Source: Hyphomicrobium zavarzinii ATCC 27496 (GTDB taxonomy: Bacteria > Pseudomonadota > Alphaproteobacteria > Rhizobiales > Hyphomicrobiaceae). Taken from it: a stretch of DNA of 64,000 nt. Position 1 is the stretch's first letter, and every line of letters starts with the position of its first letter. The notes below the pieces were generated by a model that saw only the letters and a program-made list of their open reading frames with translations, ran no database searches and was not told where the DNA came from. The translations under genes and the position numbers were made by a program. Positions 1 to 7,730 of this stretch are shown one piece after another. Where the stretch lies: the NCBI RefSeq assembly GCF_000383415.1, contig NZ_KB911259.1, positions 275,007 through 339,006 on the forward strand. The letters are read 5' to 3'.

Positions 1-307
1 CGTCCTTCACCAGGCTCTTGCTGGTGTCGTTGTCCTCGGGCGAGACGTTGAGCTTCTTCACGAGCGCCAGCGCCTTGTCGTTGACGGCCTTGTGGTCGCG
101 CACCATGTCGTCCGCGAACGCACGCACCGTCTTGCTCTGACTTTTTTCGAGCGCGAGTTCGGCCGCCTTGATGTCGAGATCGCCCGCCGTATAGGCGATA
201 TGCGCGATCTGGGCGTCCGATGGACCGGCACCCGCGGCAAACGCGAGACCGCCGGGAACCGTCAGCAAAACCGCCGCGATTGCATAAAGTGCTTTGGGAT
301 GACGCAT
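1..307 (-). CDS. DUF4142 domain secreted protein (C-terminus beyond window)
   Basis: The reading frame starts at ATG 307 and runs off the left window edge after 102 codons. It opens with a Sec-type signal peptide (about 24 residues, MRHPKALYAIAAVLL then an AFAAGAG cleavage region). The helical segment that follows (HIAYTAGDLDIKAAELAL, then FADDMVRDHKAVNDKAL) has the spacing and HxxxN pattern of DUF4142, a ferritin-like four-helix family of periplasmic proteins with no settled biochemical role. It lies 85 bp downstream of an ECF sigma factor on the same strand, so the two may be cotranscribed. DUF4142 genes are often stress-induced, but nothing in this sequence tests that. Confidence 0.8.
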   Translation of the reverse strand, partial: MRHPKALYAIAAVLLTVPGGLAFAAGAGPSDAQIAHIAYTAGDLDIKAAELALEKSQSKTVRAFADDMVRDHKAVNDKALALVKKLNVSPEDNDTSKSLVKD

Positions 308-392
308 CTGATGACCTCCATGTTGTGAGCCCTCTGGCTCCTGTTCACACGGAGATTTGGATGCACCTCGACGATGGAGGTTCCCGCTGCCC

Positions 393-1082
393 TCACGACG
401 AGAGTTCGAGACGCGCCATCACCGCGTCGGTAATTCTCTCGCAGCGCGCCCCATCGAACGGAAACACGTCGCTCAGCATGGCGCCCAAGTGATCGGCCAG
501 CATATCCTTGAGAAGACGCCGCGCCCGATGCAGGCGCGTCTTCACGGTCTCAGGCCGCAAGCCCAGCAGCTCCGCCGTCTCGTCCACGCTCATATCCTCG
601 ATAGCGCGCGCAACGAGCACCATCCGGAAATCATCGGGCAACGCATCGATCGCCTTTTCAAGAAGGTGGCAGAGTTCACGTTGAGCCATGGTGCGCTCCG
701 GATCGGAAGGTTGCCCGCCGGATAACGGAAAAGGAATGACCTGAGCTTCGCGAAGCTCCGGAAGGTTCCCGTCCGGCAACGGCGTATCGGTGCGCCGGCG
801 AAGGCGCTGGAGCGCCTCGTTGAGCACGATGCGCGTGAGCCAGGTGGCAAGCGTAGACTCGCCGCGAAAACGGTCGAGCGCCGAGAACGCGCGCAGGTAC
901 GCCTCCTGCAGCACGTCCTCCGCCTCCCCGTCGTCCCGCACGATGCTGCGCGCCGTTCGATAGAGCCGGCGATTGTGCGTCTGGATGATCTCACGCACCG
1001 CACGCGCGTCCTTCCTCAGGGCACGCTGCACAAGGTCCCACTCCGGAGAGTTGGGAGCGTCCTCGACTTGCAGATGGACCAT
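393..1082 (-). CDS. ECF-family RNA polymerase sigma factor
   Basis: This 229-residue protein has the ECF two-domain layout. Sigma region 2 is at about residues 26-98 (RDDGEAEDVLQEAYLRAF, then the TWLTRIVLNEALQRLRRR end). Region 4 with its helix-turn-helix is at about 135-190 (ALPDDFRMVLVARAIEDMS, then LLGLRPETVKTRLHRARR). A good Shine-Dalgarno (GGAGGTTTCGCC) precedes ATG 1082. A tail of about 35 residues after region 4 (DHLGAMLSDVFPFDGARC...) resembles the C-terminal extension of RpoE-like ECF factors of alphaproteobacteria. No anti-sigma gene is adjacent; the downstream neighbour is the DUF4142 gene, and the DUF488 gene lies 95 bp upstream on the same strand. The target promoters are unknown. 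Confidence 0.9.
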   Translation of the reverse strand: MVHLQVEDAPNSPEWDLVQRALRKDARAVREIIQTHNRRLYRTARSIVRDDGEAEDVLQEAYLRAFSALDRFRGESTLATWLTRIVLNEALQRLRRRTDTPLPDGNLPELREAQVIPFPLSGGQPSDPERTMAQRELCHLLEKAIDALPDDFRMVLVARAIEDMSVDETAELLGLRPETVKTRLHRARRLLKDMLADHLGAMLSDVFPFDGARCERITDAVMARLELSS

Positions 1083-1177
1083 GGCGAAACCTCCGGGGCA
1101 ACGAGCCGCCTGCGTCCTTGGATGCCACGATCCGGATTCGGTTCCCGAAGCCGTCTAGCGGCCGGATAAAAATGAGC

Positions 1178-1576
1178 CTAGCGGCCCATGTTTTCGAGCA
1201 CCGCCTTGAGAACCACGGCATTGTTGTGGTCCTCGTCGCGGGCGGCGAACAGCAGCGTCACCACCCCGAGATCGCGCCAGACCTTGAGCACGTTCAACAA
1301 CTCGGCATTACCGCGAAGCTCCTCGCGATACCGGCGCTCGAACTCCTCCCAGCGCCTCGGATCATGCCCGAACCAGCGCCTCAGTTCGGCGCTCGGGGCA
1401 ATGTCTTTCAGCCAGATGTCGACCTTGGCGCGCTCCTTTTGCAGGCCCCGCGGCCAGAGCCTATCCACCAGCACCCTGACCCCGTCGCTCTCCTGTGGCT
1501 CGGCATAGGCGCGCTTGAGGCGAACACGGCTGGTTTGGACCTTTGAGGCAGCATCCGGGGAAGCGGTCACGCGCAT
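1178..1576 (-). CDS. DUF488 family protein (YeaO-like)
   Basis: This protein of about 132 residues carries the DUF488 signature: VRVLVDRLWPRG, then DIWLKDIAPSAELRRWFGHD and a C-terminal VTLLFAARDEDHNNAVVLK. The family is small, cytosolic and of unknown activity. I chose ATG 1576 because GGAGATTTGAT sits directly before it. An upstream ATG at 1630 abuts the operator-like palindrome at 1631-1653 and lacks a ribosome site. With the 1576 start, the palindrome lies about 55 bp upstream, where a repressor would act. The gene diverges from the cytochrome P460 gene and probably shares its control. DUF488 genes near nitrosative-stress genes are a known association, so an NO-response link is plausible but inferred. 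Confidence 0.85.
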   Translation of the reverse strand: MRVTASPDAASKVQTSRVRLKRAYAEPQESDGVRVLVDRLWPRGLQKERAKVDIWLKDIAPSAELRRWFGHDPRRWEEFERRYREELRGNAELLNVLKVWRDLGVVTLLFAARDEDHNNAVVLKAVLENMGR

Positions 1577-1630
1577 ATCAAATCTCCGATAAGATGTATG
1601 CAACGGTTGTCTTTGCGGGGTGCGAGCCAT

Positions 1631-1653
1631 AAGATGTATAAGTAATGCATCTT
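1631..1653. promoter_or_regulatory. NsrR-like 11-1-11 inverted-repeat operator
   Basis: The site consists of left arm AAGATGTATAA, one spacer base G, and right arm TAATGCATCTT. Read in reverse, the right arm is AAGATGCATTA. Size, spacing and the AAGATGYAT core match the published consensus of the NO-sensing Rrf2 repressor NsrR. It lies between the divergent DUF488 and cytochrome P460 genes, 92 bp from the latter's start. A second single half-site (AAGATGTAT) is at 1591-1599. NsrR itself is not in the window. Confidence 0.65.
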
Positions 1654-1744
1654 AATCACAGACCTGTGATCGTGCAACGCCACGTCTCGCAAGCAACGCG
1701 TCGCGGCGCGAACCGAGAGAACAAAAGACCTGGGAGGAAACTAA

Positions 1745-2248
1745 ATGTCTCGACTAGCTACGCTGCTCATACTCGGCCTCGTGGCCGGCACGGCCTACGC
1801 AGCCGACGAGCGCATCTCGTTCCCCGCGGACTACAAGACGAGTTTCACTAACTACCTGAGCCTCGATCGGGTTCAGAACGAGGACCAGATCATTCGCCTC
1901 TTCGCGAACCCCGTTGCACTGGAAGCCGCAGCCGCCGGAAAAGAGCTGCCCAACGGCTCCGTGCTGGTGGGCGAGATCTATGCCGCCAAGAAGGACAAGG
2001 ACGGCAAGGTCATGAAAAGCGCGCTCGGTCAACGCATCCGCGACAAGCTGGCCGCCGTCGCGGTCATGCAGAAAGAGGAAGGCTGGGGCAGCACTATTCC
2101 GGAGAACCTGCGCAACGGAGACTGGGATTTCGCCATCTTCAGCCCAGACGGCAAACGCCTCAACAAGGACCTGAACACGTGCCGGCAGTGCCACGCGCCA
2201 CTGGCCTCCACGCAGCACCTGTTTTCGCTCGAACACCTGTCGAAATGA
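1745..2248 (+). CDS. Cytochrome P460 family c-type haem protein
   Basis: This 167-residue protein has an N-terminal signal peptide (MSRLATLLILGLVAGTAYA) and a single haem c motif near the C-terminus, CRQCH at about residues 146-150. That placement is typical of the cytochrome P460 / cytochrome c'-beta family. The body (SFTNYLSLDRVQNEDQIIRL, then LPNGSVLVGEIYAAKKDKDG and GDWDFAIFSPDGKRL) fits the P460 fold. Family members oxidise hydroxylamine/NO or bind NO in the periplasm. I cannot identify a P460 lysine-haem cross-link from sequence alone, so the c'-beta type is equally possible. The start follows GGGAGGAAACTAA. The NsrR-like operator upstream supports a nitrosative-stress role. A ferredoxin follows after 42 bp. 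Confidence 0.85.
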   Translation: MSRLATLLILGLVAGTAYAADERISFPADYKTSFTNYLSLDRVQNEDQIIRLFANPVALEAAAAGKELPNGSVLVGEIYAAKKDKDGKVMKSALGQRIRDKLAAVAVMQKEEGWGSTIPENLRNGDWDFAIFSPDGKRLNKDLNTCRQCHAPLASTQHLFSLEHLSK

Positions 2249-2290
2249 GGAGCGCCGCGCGGCACACCTCAATGCAATTGGGACAATGCA

Positions 2291-2638
2291 ATGACCTACG
2301 TCGTCACCGAAAACTGCATCAAATGTAAATATACCGACTGCGTAGAGGTGTGCCCCGTGGACTGCTTCTACGAGGGCGAGAACATGCTCGTCATCCATCC
2401 CGACGAGTGCATCGATTGCGGCGTGTGCGTTCCGGAATGCCCGGCCCAGGCGATTTTCTCCGATACGGAGCCACAGGCGACCCGCTACTGGCTGGAGATC
2501 AACCACAGATATGCCGATATGTGGCCGAACATCACCGCTAGAAAACCGCCGCTTCCGGATGCGGATGCCGAGAATGGGCGAAAGGGCAAGGCCGGCGAGT
2601 TGTCTCCCAACCCGGCCACCGAGGAGGCCGGCACCTAG
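2291..2638 (+). CDS. 7Fe ferredoxin (FdxA-type)
   Basis: This 115-residue protein carries the two cluster motifs of bacterial 7Fe ferredoxins near its N-terminus: [18 protein letters not shown] (the [3Fe-4S]-type arrangement with CP) and [12 protein letters not shown] ([4Fe-4S]). The C-terminal part ([17 protein letters not shown]) is the usual FdxA tail, followed by about 30 hydrophilic residues. It is a soluble electron carrier whose partner cannot be read from sequence. It lies 42 bp after the cytochrome P460 gene on the same strand. They are probably cotranscribed and under the same NsrR-like site, but a general redox role independent of NO is also possible. Confidence 0.92.
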   Translation: MTYVVTENCIKCKYTDCVEVCPVDCFYEGENMLVIHPDECIDCGVCVPECPAQAIFSDTEPQATRYWLEINHRYADMWPNITARKPPLPDADAENGRKGKAGELSPNPATEEAGT

Positions 2639-2672
2639 CCGCCTCCTCGTCTTCCGCACGTTCTGCGCGCGC

Positions 2673-2954
2673 TTAGCGCACCGGAACGGGGCGCTGGCTT
2701 TCCAGCCATTTGGCTATGATGGTGCGGTCGTGAAACTCGATCGCACCGCAATTCTGACAGACGATCATCAGCACATTCAGCGTCGAGCTGGAGGAGCAGT
2801 CGGCCGTTGTGCCGCGCTGGCAGCTCAGCGTGTGAACATCGAGATCGCATTGGGAGCGGAAACGCCCGCACACCGCACAGCTCGTGAGGTGCTTGCCGAA
2901 CAGGAAACGATCCACGTCGGCCTTGGTGATATCGCGGGTTAGAGTATCGGCCAT
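2673..2954 (-). CDS. Small zinc-ribbon-like protein of unknown function
   Basis: This 93-residue protein starts at ATG 2954, behind GGGTGGGTGAG; a longer upstream extension is possible but unsupported. It has CxxC pairs (CAVCGRFRSQC near residue 25 and VCQNCGAIEF near residue 65), with more cysteines between (HTLSCQRG, TADCSSS). This suggests one or two structural zinc sites. Repeats of 'LMIVCQNCGAIEFHD' type occur in small alphaproteobacterial proteins of no known function. It converges on the ferredoxin gene with a 34-bp gap. I cannot assign a role. Confidence 0.6.
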   Translation of the reverse strand: MADTLTRDITKADVDRFLFGKHLTSCAVCGRFRSQCDLDVHTLSCQRGTTADCSSSSTLNVLMIVCQNCGAIEFHDRTIIAKWLESQRPVPVR

Positions 2955-3132
2955 CTCACCCACCCTGATTTTCCTCGCTTGTTTGAAGATAATCCGGACA
3001 CGTCCCGCCGACAAGGAATCGGAAGCGCATCTCGCGATGCATCATGAAACGAGATGTTGATGCGCCGAGGCTCGCCGCATCGCAGCAAGAAGAATATGAC
3101 CGAAATCAACATGTGCGCAGGAACCGCGGGAC

Positions 3133-3966
3133 CTACTCGCCGCCCACGCGCTTGATCTGCGGAACGGGCGTGTCGTCCGCACTCTTGAGCGCCACGGTCG
3201 GCGCCGCACCGTTGTCGATGACGATTTCGGCGGACTTGATGCAGATCGGCATCCGATCCGGCTTGAACGTCTGCTTGATCTCGAACACGCCGTCGTTGTC
3301 GCGCACGGTGACGTTGGCTGCCCCCTGCGCAAGCTTCTCCACCTCGGCCTTGCCGCCGAGCCGCGCCAGATCCGTCTGCTTCAGCTTGTAGCTGACAGCT
3401 CCGGCGCGAACCGTCTCGCGCACCAGGAAATACTTGCTGCCGCGTTTCGGCGTCATCGAAGCCTTGAAGAGATCGACGATCTTGTCGGCCACGTGATCGT
3501 CGATGACCTCGCCCACCATGTCCTCGACGATGATGTCCACCGTCATCGCCTTCTTGTAGTCGGCCGAACCCGAGGCCCTGAGGCCGGGAACCACCTTTTG
3601 CAGGAGATCGAACGAGAGCCCGGCATTCGCCTGCTGCGTGTCGGAGAGCACGTAGTTCGAGATCGGCACGTCGCGCTTGAAGGTACCGAGCGCCGTGATC
3701 GCGGGATCTGCGGTGAAATCCTTCACCCGGAAATAGGTGCCGTCCTTGTCGAGGCGGTAGATCGAGCCAGCCGGGTCGAACCCGTTCGGCACCAGCGGAC
3801 ATTGATAGCCCTTGGGCACCCCCGGGACGAACCCCTGTGTCACGGTATCGGCGGCGGGTTTGATGGAAGCGGTATCGACGCCGGGAATGGTCTCCGCGCA
3901 GCCCGATACGACGAACGCAAGCGCGCAAAGTCCCGCGCGTCCTGCAATGCGAATAGCCGCCAGCAT
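3133..3966 (-). CDS. Predicted lipoprotein, unknown function
   Basis: This 277-residue protein has a lipoprotein signal peptide: positively charged start, hydrophobic stretch GLCALAFVVSG and lipobox cysteine (VSGC) near residue 23. The mature part contains no motif I recognise. It has alternating beta-rich segments (YQCPLVPNGFDPAGSIYRL, then FLVRETVRAGAVSYKLK and FEIKQTFKPDRMPICI). An outer-membrane or periplasmic anchored protein is the most that can be said. It stands alone between a convergent zinc-ribbon gene side and a 430-bp gap upstream. Confidence 0.75.
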   Translation of the reverse strand: MLAAIRIAGRAGLCALAFVVSGCAETIPGVDTASIKPAADTVTQGFVPGVPKGYQCPLVPNGFDPAGSIYRLDKDGTYFRVKDFTADPAITALGTFKRDVPISNYVLSDTQQANAGLSFDLLQKVVPGLRASGSADYKKAMTVDIIVEDMVGEVIDDHVADKIVDLFKASMTPKRGSKYFLVRETVRAGAVSYKLKQTDLARLGGKAEVEKLAQGAANVTVRDNDGVFEIKQTFKPDRMPICIKSAEIVIDNGAAPTVALKSADDTPVPQIKRVGGE

Positions 3967-4397
3967 TTGCCTGTGCCCCTGCTCCGCTCCCCACCGGCAC
4001 GATCAGTATCAGCCAGTCCGCGCACCGACAATGCGAGGCGGCGAGCTATCACCAATCGCACAGCCACTTCATCGCTTTGGCGAGAGCGTGTGACGAAACG
4101 GCGTCACGCCGGCAGCCTTCACCACTGGTTAACTTGTGCCCAAAAGGAGCACAGTTTCCGTATCTTAGCGTGTTTTCGGATAGCAATCTGATATCGCAAT
4201 TGATCCTTGCTTTCGCCACAGACAGCCCGCATAACGCCGGGGCCGGTGCGCTCCGAGGTGGACGTACCCTCACAAGGTCGAATGAGAGAGCGTGCCACCG
4301 GCCGTTTGCCTTATTCCTGCATTGACTGAGATCCCGAATGACGGCGCGCCGTTCGGGACTGGCTGATCTTTTGCGCGCAAAGTGAAGGAACACCACT
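3967..4397. other. Intergenic region upstream of the cold-shock gene
   Basis: About 430 bp between the divergent lipoprotein and csp genes. Reading frames in it overlap on both strands and lack ribosome sites. The only clear structure is the hairpin at 4332-4358, probably in the csp leader. The stretch likely holds both promoters and a long csp 5' UTR. Confidence 0.4.
4332..4358 (+). promoter_or_regulatory. Hairpin in the csp 5' leader
   Basis: Outer arms TCCCGA and TCGGGA enclose a self-complementary 12-mer ACGGCGCGCCGT, with a small bulge (ATG) on the left. It ends 40 bp before the csp start. Cold-shock mRNAs commonly have structured leaders; there is no T-run after it, so it is probably not a terminator. 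Confidence 0.35.
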
Positions 4398-4613
4398 ATG
4401 GATCGCATCACGGGCACGGTGAAGTTTTTCAACACCGCCAAGGGCTTCGGCTTCATCCAGCCGGAAGACGGCTCGAAGGACGTCTTCATCCACATCTCCG
4501 CTCTCGAGCGGGCAGGCATCAACGGCGTCTATGAGGGCGACAAGCTCTCGTTCGTCCTCGAGGACGATCGCAAGGGCCGCGGCAAGCAGGCCGGCCAGGT
4601 TCAGCTCGTCTAA
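4398..4613 (+). CDS. Cold-shock domain protein (CspA family)
   Basis: This 71-residue protein consists of one cold-shock (OB-fold) domain. Both RNA-binding motifs are present: RNP1 as KGFGFIQ (about residues 15-21) and RNP2 as VFIHIS (about 29-34). Length and sequence (TGTVKFFNTAKGFGFIQPEDG) match CspA-type single-strand nucleic-acid chaperones that relieve mRNA structure. It is monocistronic: a long leader precedes it and a strong terminator follows at 4652-4685. Whether it is truly cold-induced or constitutive cannot be told from the sequence. Confidence 0.95.
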   Translation: MDRITGTVKFFNTAKGFGFIQPEDGSKDVFIHISALERAGINGVYEGDKLSFVLEDDRKGRGKQAGQVQLV

Positions 4614-4651
4614 TTCGGCGCTGCGCCAGAATTCCAGATCCGATCGGATCG

Positions 4652-4685
4652 AAGCCGCCGGTGAGCAACCGGCGGCTTTTCTTTT
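4652..4685 (+). terminator. Rho-independent terminator of csp
   Basis: Stem AAGCCGCCGGT / ACCGGCGGCTT with a short loop, followed by TTTTCTTTT. It lies 38 bp after the csp stop codon. Confidence 0.85.
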
Positions 4686-4792
4686 GCGCGCCGGACCATC
4701 AGCGCTTCGGATCCCATCCGTCCGAAGCGTGGATCATCGCTCTCGCTGAAGCGCTGCAGCGCGATCCTCATTCAATCAGGACCGATCGCGCT

Positions 4793-5395
4793 CTACACGT
4801 GGCGCGCGAGCCAAACGGTATGGCCACCGCACGACGCATCCTCGGCCACGTGATCTACGACGTGGAAGCCGTTGGCCGAGAGCAGCGCCTCGTACTCCTC
4901 GGGCGCAAGGCTGGCGTGATAGAGCGCCTCGCCTTCGAACGAGCCGATGGCTTCACCATGGTATGGCCCGCTCGTGAACAGGAGGGCTGCACCCGGCGCC
5001 GCATGCCGATCGAAGATCGGAAACATCGCCCGCTGGTCGGCGTAGGACAGATGGAAAAAGCTGTCCCACGCGATAAGCCCGCCGAAGCGGCGGCCGAGAT
5101 CCAGGCTGCGCATATCTGCGACGAGCCAGGCGTGATCGGGAAAGCGCGCCTGACAAATCTCAATGAGAGAAGCGGACGAGTCGACACCCGTCACCGGATG
5201 ATCCGCTTCCACGAAATAGCGGGCGATCGGCTCCCCCGCCCCGCACCCGATGTCGAGAATCGAGCGGTCCGCGGGCAAGACGGCCCGGAACTTGTCGAGC
5301 CAGGCCCTCTCGAACAGGGAGCGCCCCCGATCGCGATCCCACGCCTCGGCGTGACGCTCGTAAAGATCGACAATCCGTGATGCGGCGGGATGCAT
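4793..5395 (-). CDS. SAM-dependent methyltransferase (class I)
   Basis: This 200-residue protein has the Rossmann-type SAM-binding motif I (SILDIGCGAGEPIARYF), the motif II acidic residue region (VTGVDSSASLIEICQ) and a LVADMRSLDL segment. The rest (FGGLIAWDSFFHLSYADQ, then APGAALLFTSGPYHGEAIG) resembles small-molecule methyltransferases of the methyltransf_25/11 type. I use ATG 5395, preceded by GGAAGGTCGAGCT; an earlier ATG lacks a ribosome site. The substrate is unknown. It stands alone, convergent with csp and divergent from the helicase. Confidence 0.85.
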   Translation of the reverse strand: MHPAASRIVDLYERHAEAWDRDRGRSLFERAWLDKFRAVLPADRSILDIGCGAGEPIARYFVEADHPVTGVDSSASLIEICQARFPDHAWLVADMRSLDLGRRFGGLIAWDSFFHLSYADQRAMFPIFDRHAAPGAALLFTSGPYHGEAIGSFEGEALYHASLAPEEYEALLSANGFHVVDHVAEDASCGGHTVWLARHV

Positions 5396-5749
5396 AGCTC
5401 GACCTTCCAATTGGGCGCAGGGCACTGACGCAGACGGTTAGCAGCCGGCCAGCCGCGGCGGCACTGCGACTCCGCGGAACCCGAGATTACCTTGACTTCG
5501 CACCCGCAACATGAGACAAGCCGTTCCAACGCTTGAAAAAGTCGAGCGTATTCCGGCGCTCCAGCCGCGTGAAGGGACATGTGTCGGGCCAAAAGAGGCC
5601 CAATTCGTCCCCCTGTTGAGCGCCCTGAAAAACTCCCCATCCGACAGCCCAGGCCACGCGGGGCGTCATCGAGAAACGAGCACTGCTTCGCCGGGAATCG
5701 GCGCGGCTGCTCCGCCGCACATGCGCGGCTTCAAAAGAAAGACCACCCT
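5396..5749. other. Intergenic region between methyltransferase and helicase genes
   Basis: About 350 bp between divergent genes. A frame continuous with the helicase opens at ATG 5579, but its translation (basic, low-similarity composition) does not look like part of a helicase. I read this stretch as promoters plus a long helicase leader. Confidence 0.4.
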
Positions 5750-7315
5750 TTGACATCGTTTTCAGATCTTCGCCTCGCCGAGCCGATCCTCAAGGCTCTG
5801 AACGAAGAAGGCTACACCACGCCGACGCCGATCCAGGCGAAGGCCATTCCTCCGGTGATGGAGGGCCGCAACCTGCTCGGCATCGCGCAGACGGGAACCG
5901 GCAAGACCGCGGCGTTCGCGCTGCCCATCCTCAACCGCCTCGCCGCAGACCGCCGCGCAGCACCCCGCAAGGGCTGCCGGGTGCTGGTGCTCTCGCCCAC
6001 GCGTGAGCTCGCAACCCAGATCGGCGAAAGCTTCCGCGCCTACGGCCGCCACCTCGGCATCACCGTCGCCGTCGTGTTTGGCGGCGTCGCGCATCGTCCG
6101 CAGATCCAGGCTCTTTCGCGCGGCGTCGACGTGCTCGTCGCGGCACCCGGCCGCCTGCTCGATCTGATGGAGCAGCGCTGCGCCGACATCTCCGGCACCG
6201 AGATCTTCGTGCTCGATGAAGCCGACCAGATGCTGGACCTCGGCTTCGTGAAGCCCATCCGCCGGATCGTGTCGCACCTCTCGCACCGCCGCCAGAACCT
6301 GTTCTTCTCGGCCACCATGCCGAAGGAGATCGCCGGTCTCGCCGACGAGCTGCTGCAGGACCCGGTCAAGGTTTCGGTGGCACCGGTCGCGACCACCGCA
6401 GAGCGTGTCCGCCAGCGCGTGATCCATATCGAGGCCGGAAAGAAGCGCGCCCTGCTTGCCGAGCTTCTCGCAGACCCTGCCATGGAGCGCACGCTCGTCT
6501 TCACCCGCACCAAGCGCGGGGCGGACCGCGTCGCCCGCCACCTCGAAGGCGGCGGCACCAAGGTTGCGGCCATCCACGGCAACAAAAGCCAGCGCCAGCG
6601 TGAGAACGCGCTCGAGGATTTCCGCACGTCCCGCATCAAGGTGCTGGTGGCGACCGACATCGCCGCGCGCGGCATCGACATCGACCTCGTGACGCACGTC
6701 ATCAACTACGAGCTTCCGGAAGTGCCGGAGGCGTACGTTCATCGCATCGGCCGCACGGCGCGCGCGGGTGCTTCGGGCATCGCCATCTCGCTCTGCGACG
6801 TCGATGAGCGCGAGCAACTCCGCGCCATCGAGCGCCTCACCCGACAGCAGATCCCCCACGAGGACCGCCGCAACGACGCCTCCATCGTCGCCGACCGCAC
6901 CCCGGCGCGCCGGGACGACGGCGAGCGCACGAGCGGGGGACATCGCGGACATCGCCATCAGGGCGGCGGACGCAATCATGGCGCGGGCGAACGGGGCCGC
7001 GGTCACGGCCGCTCCGAACACGCGCACGGCGGGCACGGCCACGGCGGCGGCCGCCGCGACCATGCACGCCACGCGGATGAGCCCGTGCGCAGCAACGAAG
7101 GACAACGTCCCCAGCGCCACGGCCAGGACCGGCCCCGCGCATCGGACGCGTCCGGCTCGAGCTCGCTGCACAATGTGGGCTTCCTCGCTCGTCCCTCCTC
7201 CCACGGCCATCGCGACGGCCAGCACCGCTCGCACGGAGGCGGTGATCGCCGCGGTCAGAGCGGCTTCAACCGGCCGGCGCGCCAGGGTGCGCCGCGCAAC
7301 CGCGACGCGGGCTGA
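5750..7315 (+). CDS. DEAD-box ATP-dependent RNA helicase
   Basis: All core helicase motifs are present in order: Q motif (TTPTPIQAKAIP), Walker A (AQTGTGKTAA), PTRELATQI, the DEAD box itself (LDEADQMLDLGF), SAT, VFTRTKRGADRVARHL, TDIAARGIDIDLVTHV and HRIGRTARAG. The C-terminal 130 or so residues are a low-complexity tail rich in Gly, His and Arg, as in RhlE-type helicases, and probably bind RNA. I favour the TTG at 5750 (LTSFSDLRL), where family similarity begins; ATG 5579 would add 57 unlike residues. The enzyme unwinds short RNA duplexes in ribosome assembly or mRNA turnover. Proximity to csp fits a cold or RNA-structure response. Confidence 0.9.
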   Translation: MTSFSDLRLAEPILKALNEEGYTTPTPIQAKAIPPVMEGRNLLGIAQTGTGKTAAFALPILNRLAADRRAAPRKGCRVLVLSPTRELATQIGESFRAYGRHLGITVAVVFGGVAHRPQIQALSRGVDVLVAAPGRLLDLMEQRCADISGTEIFVLDEADQMLDLGFVKPIRRIVSHLSHRRQNLFFSATMPKEIAGLADELLQDPVKVSVAPVATTAERVRQRVIHIEAGKKRALLAELLADPAMERTLVFTRTKRGADRVARHLEGGGTKVAAIHGNKSQRQRENALEDFRTSRIKVLVATDIAARGIDIDLVTHVINYELPEVPEAYVHRIGRTARAGASGIAISLCDVDEREQLRAIERLTRQQIPHEDRRNDASIVADRTPARRDDGERTSGGHRGHRHQGGGRNHGAGERGRGHGRSEHAHGGHGHGGGRRDHARHADEPVRSNEGQRPQRHGQDRPRASDASGSSSLHNVGFLARPSSHGHRDGQHRSHGGGDRRGQSGFNRPARQGAPRNRDAG

Positions 7316-7321
7316 GTGAGA

Positions 7322-7399
7322 GAGCCGCCGCCGAGGCGCGGCGGCTCACCTTCGCACGTTTGACACCGAACCGGCCGAAACGGAGGAGCCCCTCCTCCG
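7322..7399 (+). terminator. Tandem hairpins after the helicase gene
   Basis: The first stem is GAGCCGCCGC / GCGGCGGCTC (7322-7347) and the second CGGAGGAG / CTCCTCCG (7381-7399). Neither has a strong T-run, so they may be weak terminators or processing structures between the helicase and the small gene at 7434. Confidence 0.4.
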
Positions 7400-7433
7400 T
7401 TCTCGGCCGGCTGCTGATCTGAAAGGACCACCG

Positions 7434-7652
7434 ATGGCACGCAAGAAACCCAACCCGAAAGCAGAGTTCGTCCTTTTCAACGTGCTTTATCAGGACGGAT
7501 CCCAGACCTCGAACCGCAAGGTTCCGAGCGATATCCTGGGCGGCCTCGACGGCGACGAGCCTGCGCGTGCCGCCATCGAGGAGCAGGACCGCGAGATCGC
7601 CGAGCGCTCCGGTCGCCCGCGCGGTCCGATCAAGTCGATCGAGCGCGCCTGA
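7434..7652 (+). CDS. Small conserved-looking hypothetical protein
   Basis: This 72-residue charged protein (MARKKPNPKAEFVLFNVLY, then TSNRKVPSDILGGLDGDEPA) has no membrane segment and no recognised motif. The ATG follows AAAGGACCACCG. The lysine-rich start, a short beta-like central stretch and an acidic helical end suggest a small soluble protein. The clean boundaries, a ribosome site and a strong terminator 24 bp after the stop, make it a real gene rather than a chance frame. Function unknown. Confidence 0.65.
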   Translation: MARKKPNPKAEFVLFNVLYQDGSQTSNRKVPSDILGGLDGDEPARAAIEEQDREIAERSGRPRGPIKSIERA

Positions 7653-7676
7653 TCGAGAGACGACACCAACAAATGA

Positions 7677-7706
7677 AAACGGCCGCTCTTCCGAGCGGCC
7701 GTTTTG
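7677..7706. terminator. Bidirectional terminator
   Basis: A 13-bp perfect stem AAAACGGCCGCTC / GAGCGGCCGTTTT with a 4-base loop. A T-run follows on both strands, serving the small plus-strand gene and the convergent desaturase gene. Confidence 0.85.
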
Positions 7707-7730
7707 CGTTGAGGCAATTACGCCGGCGAT

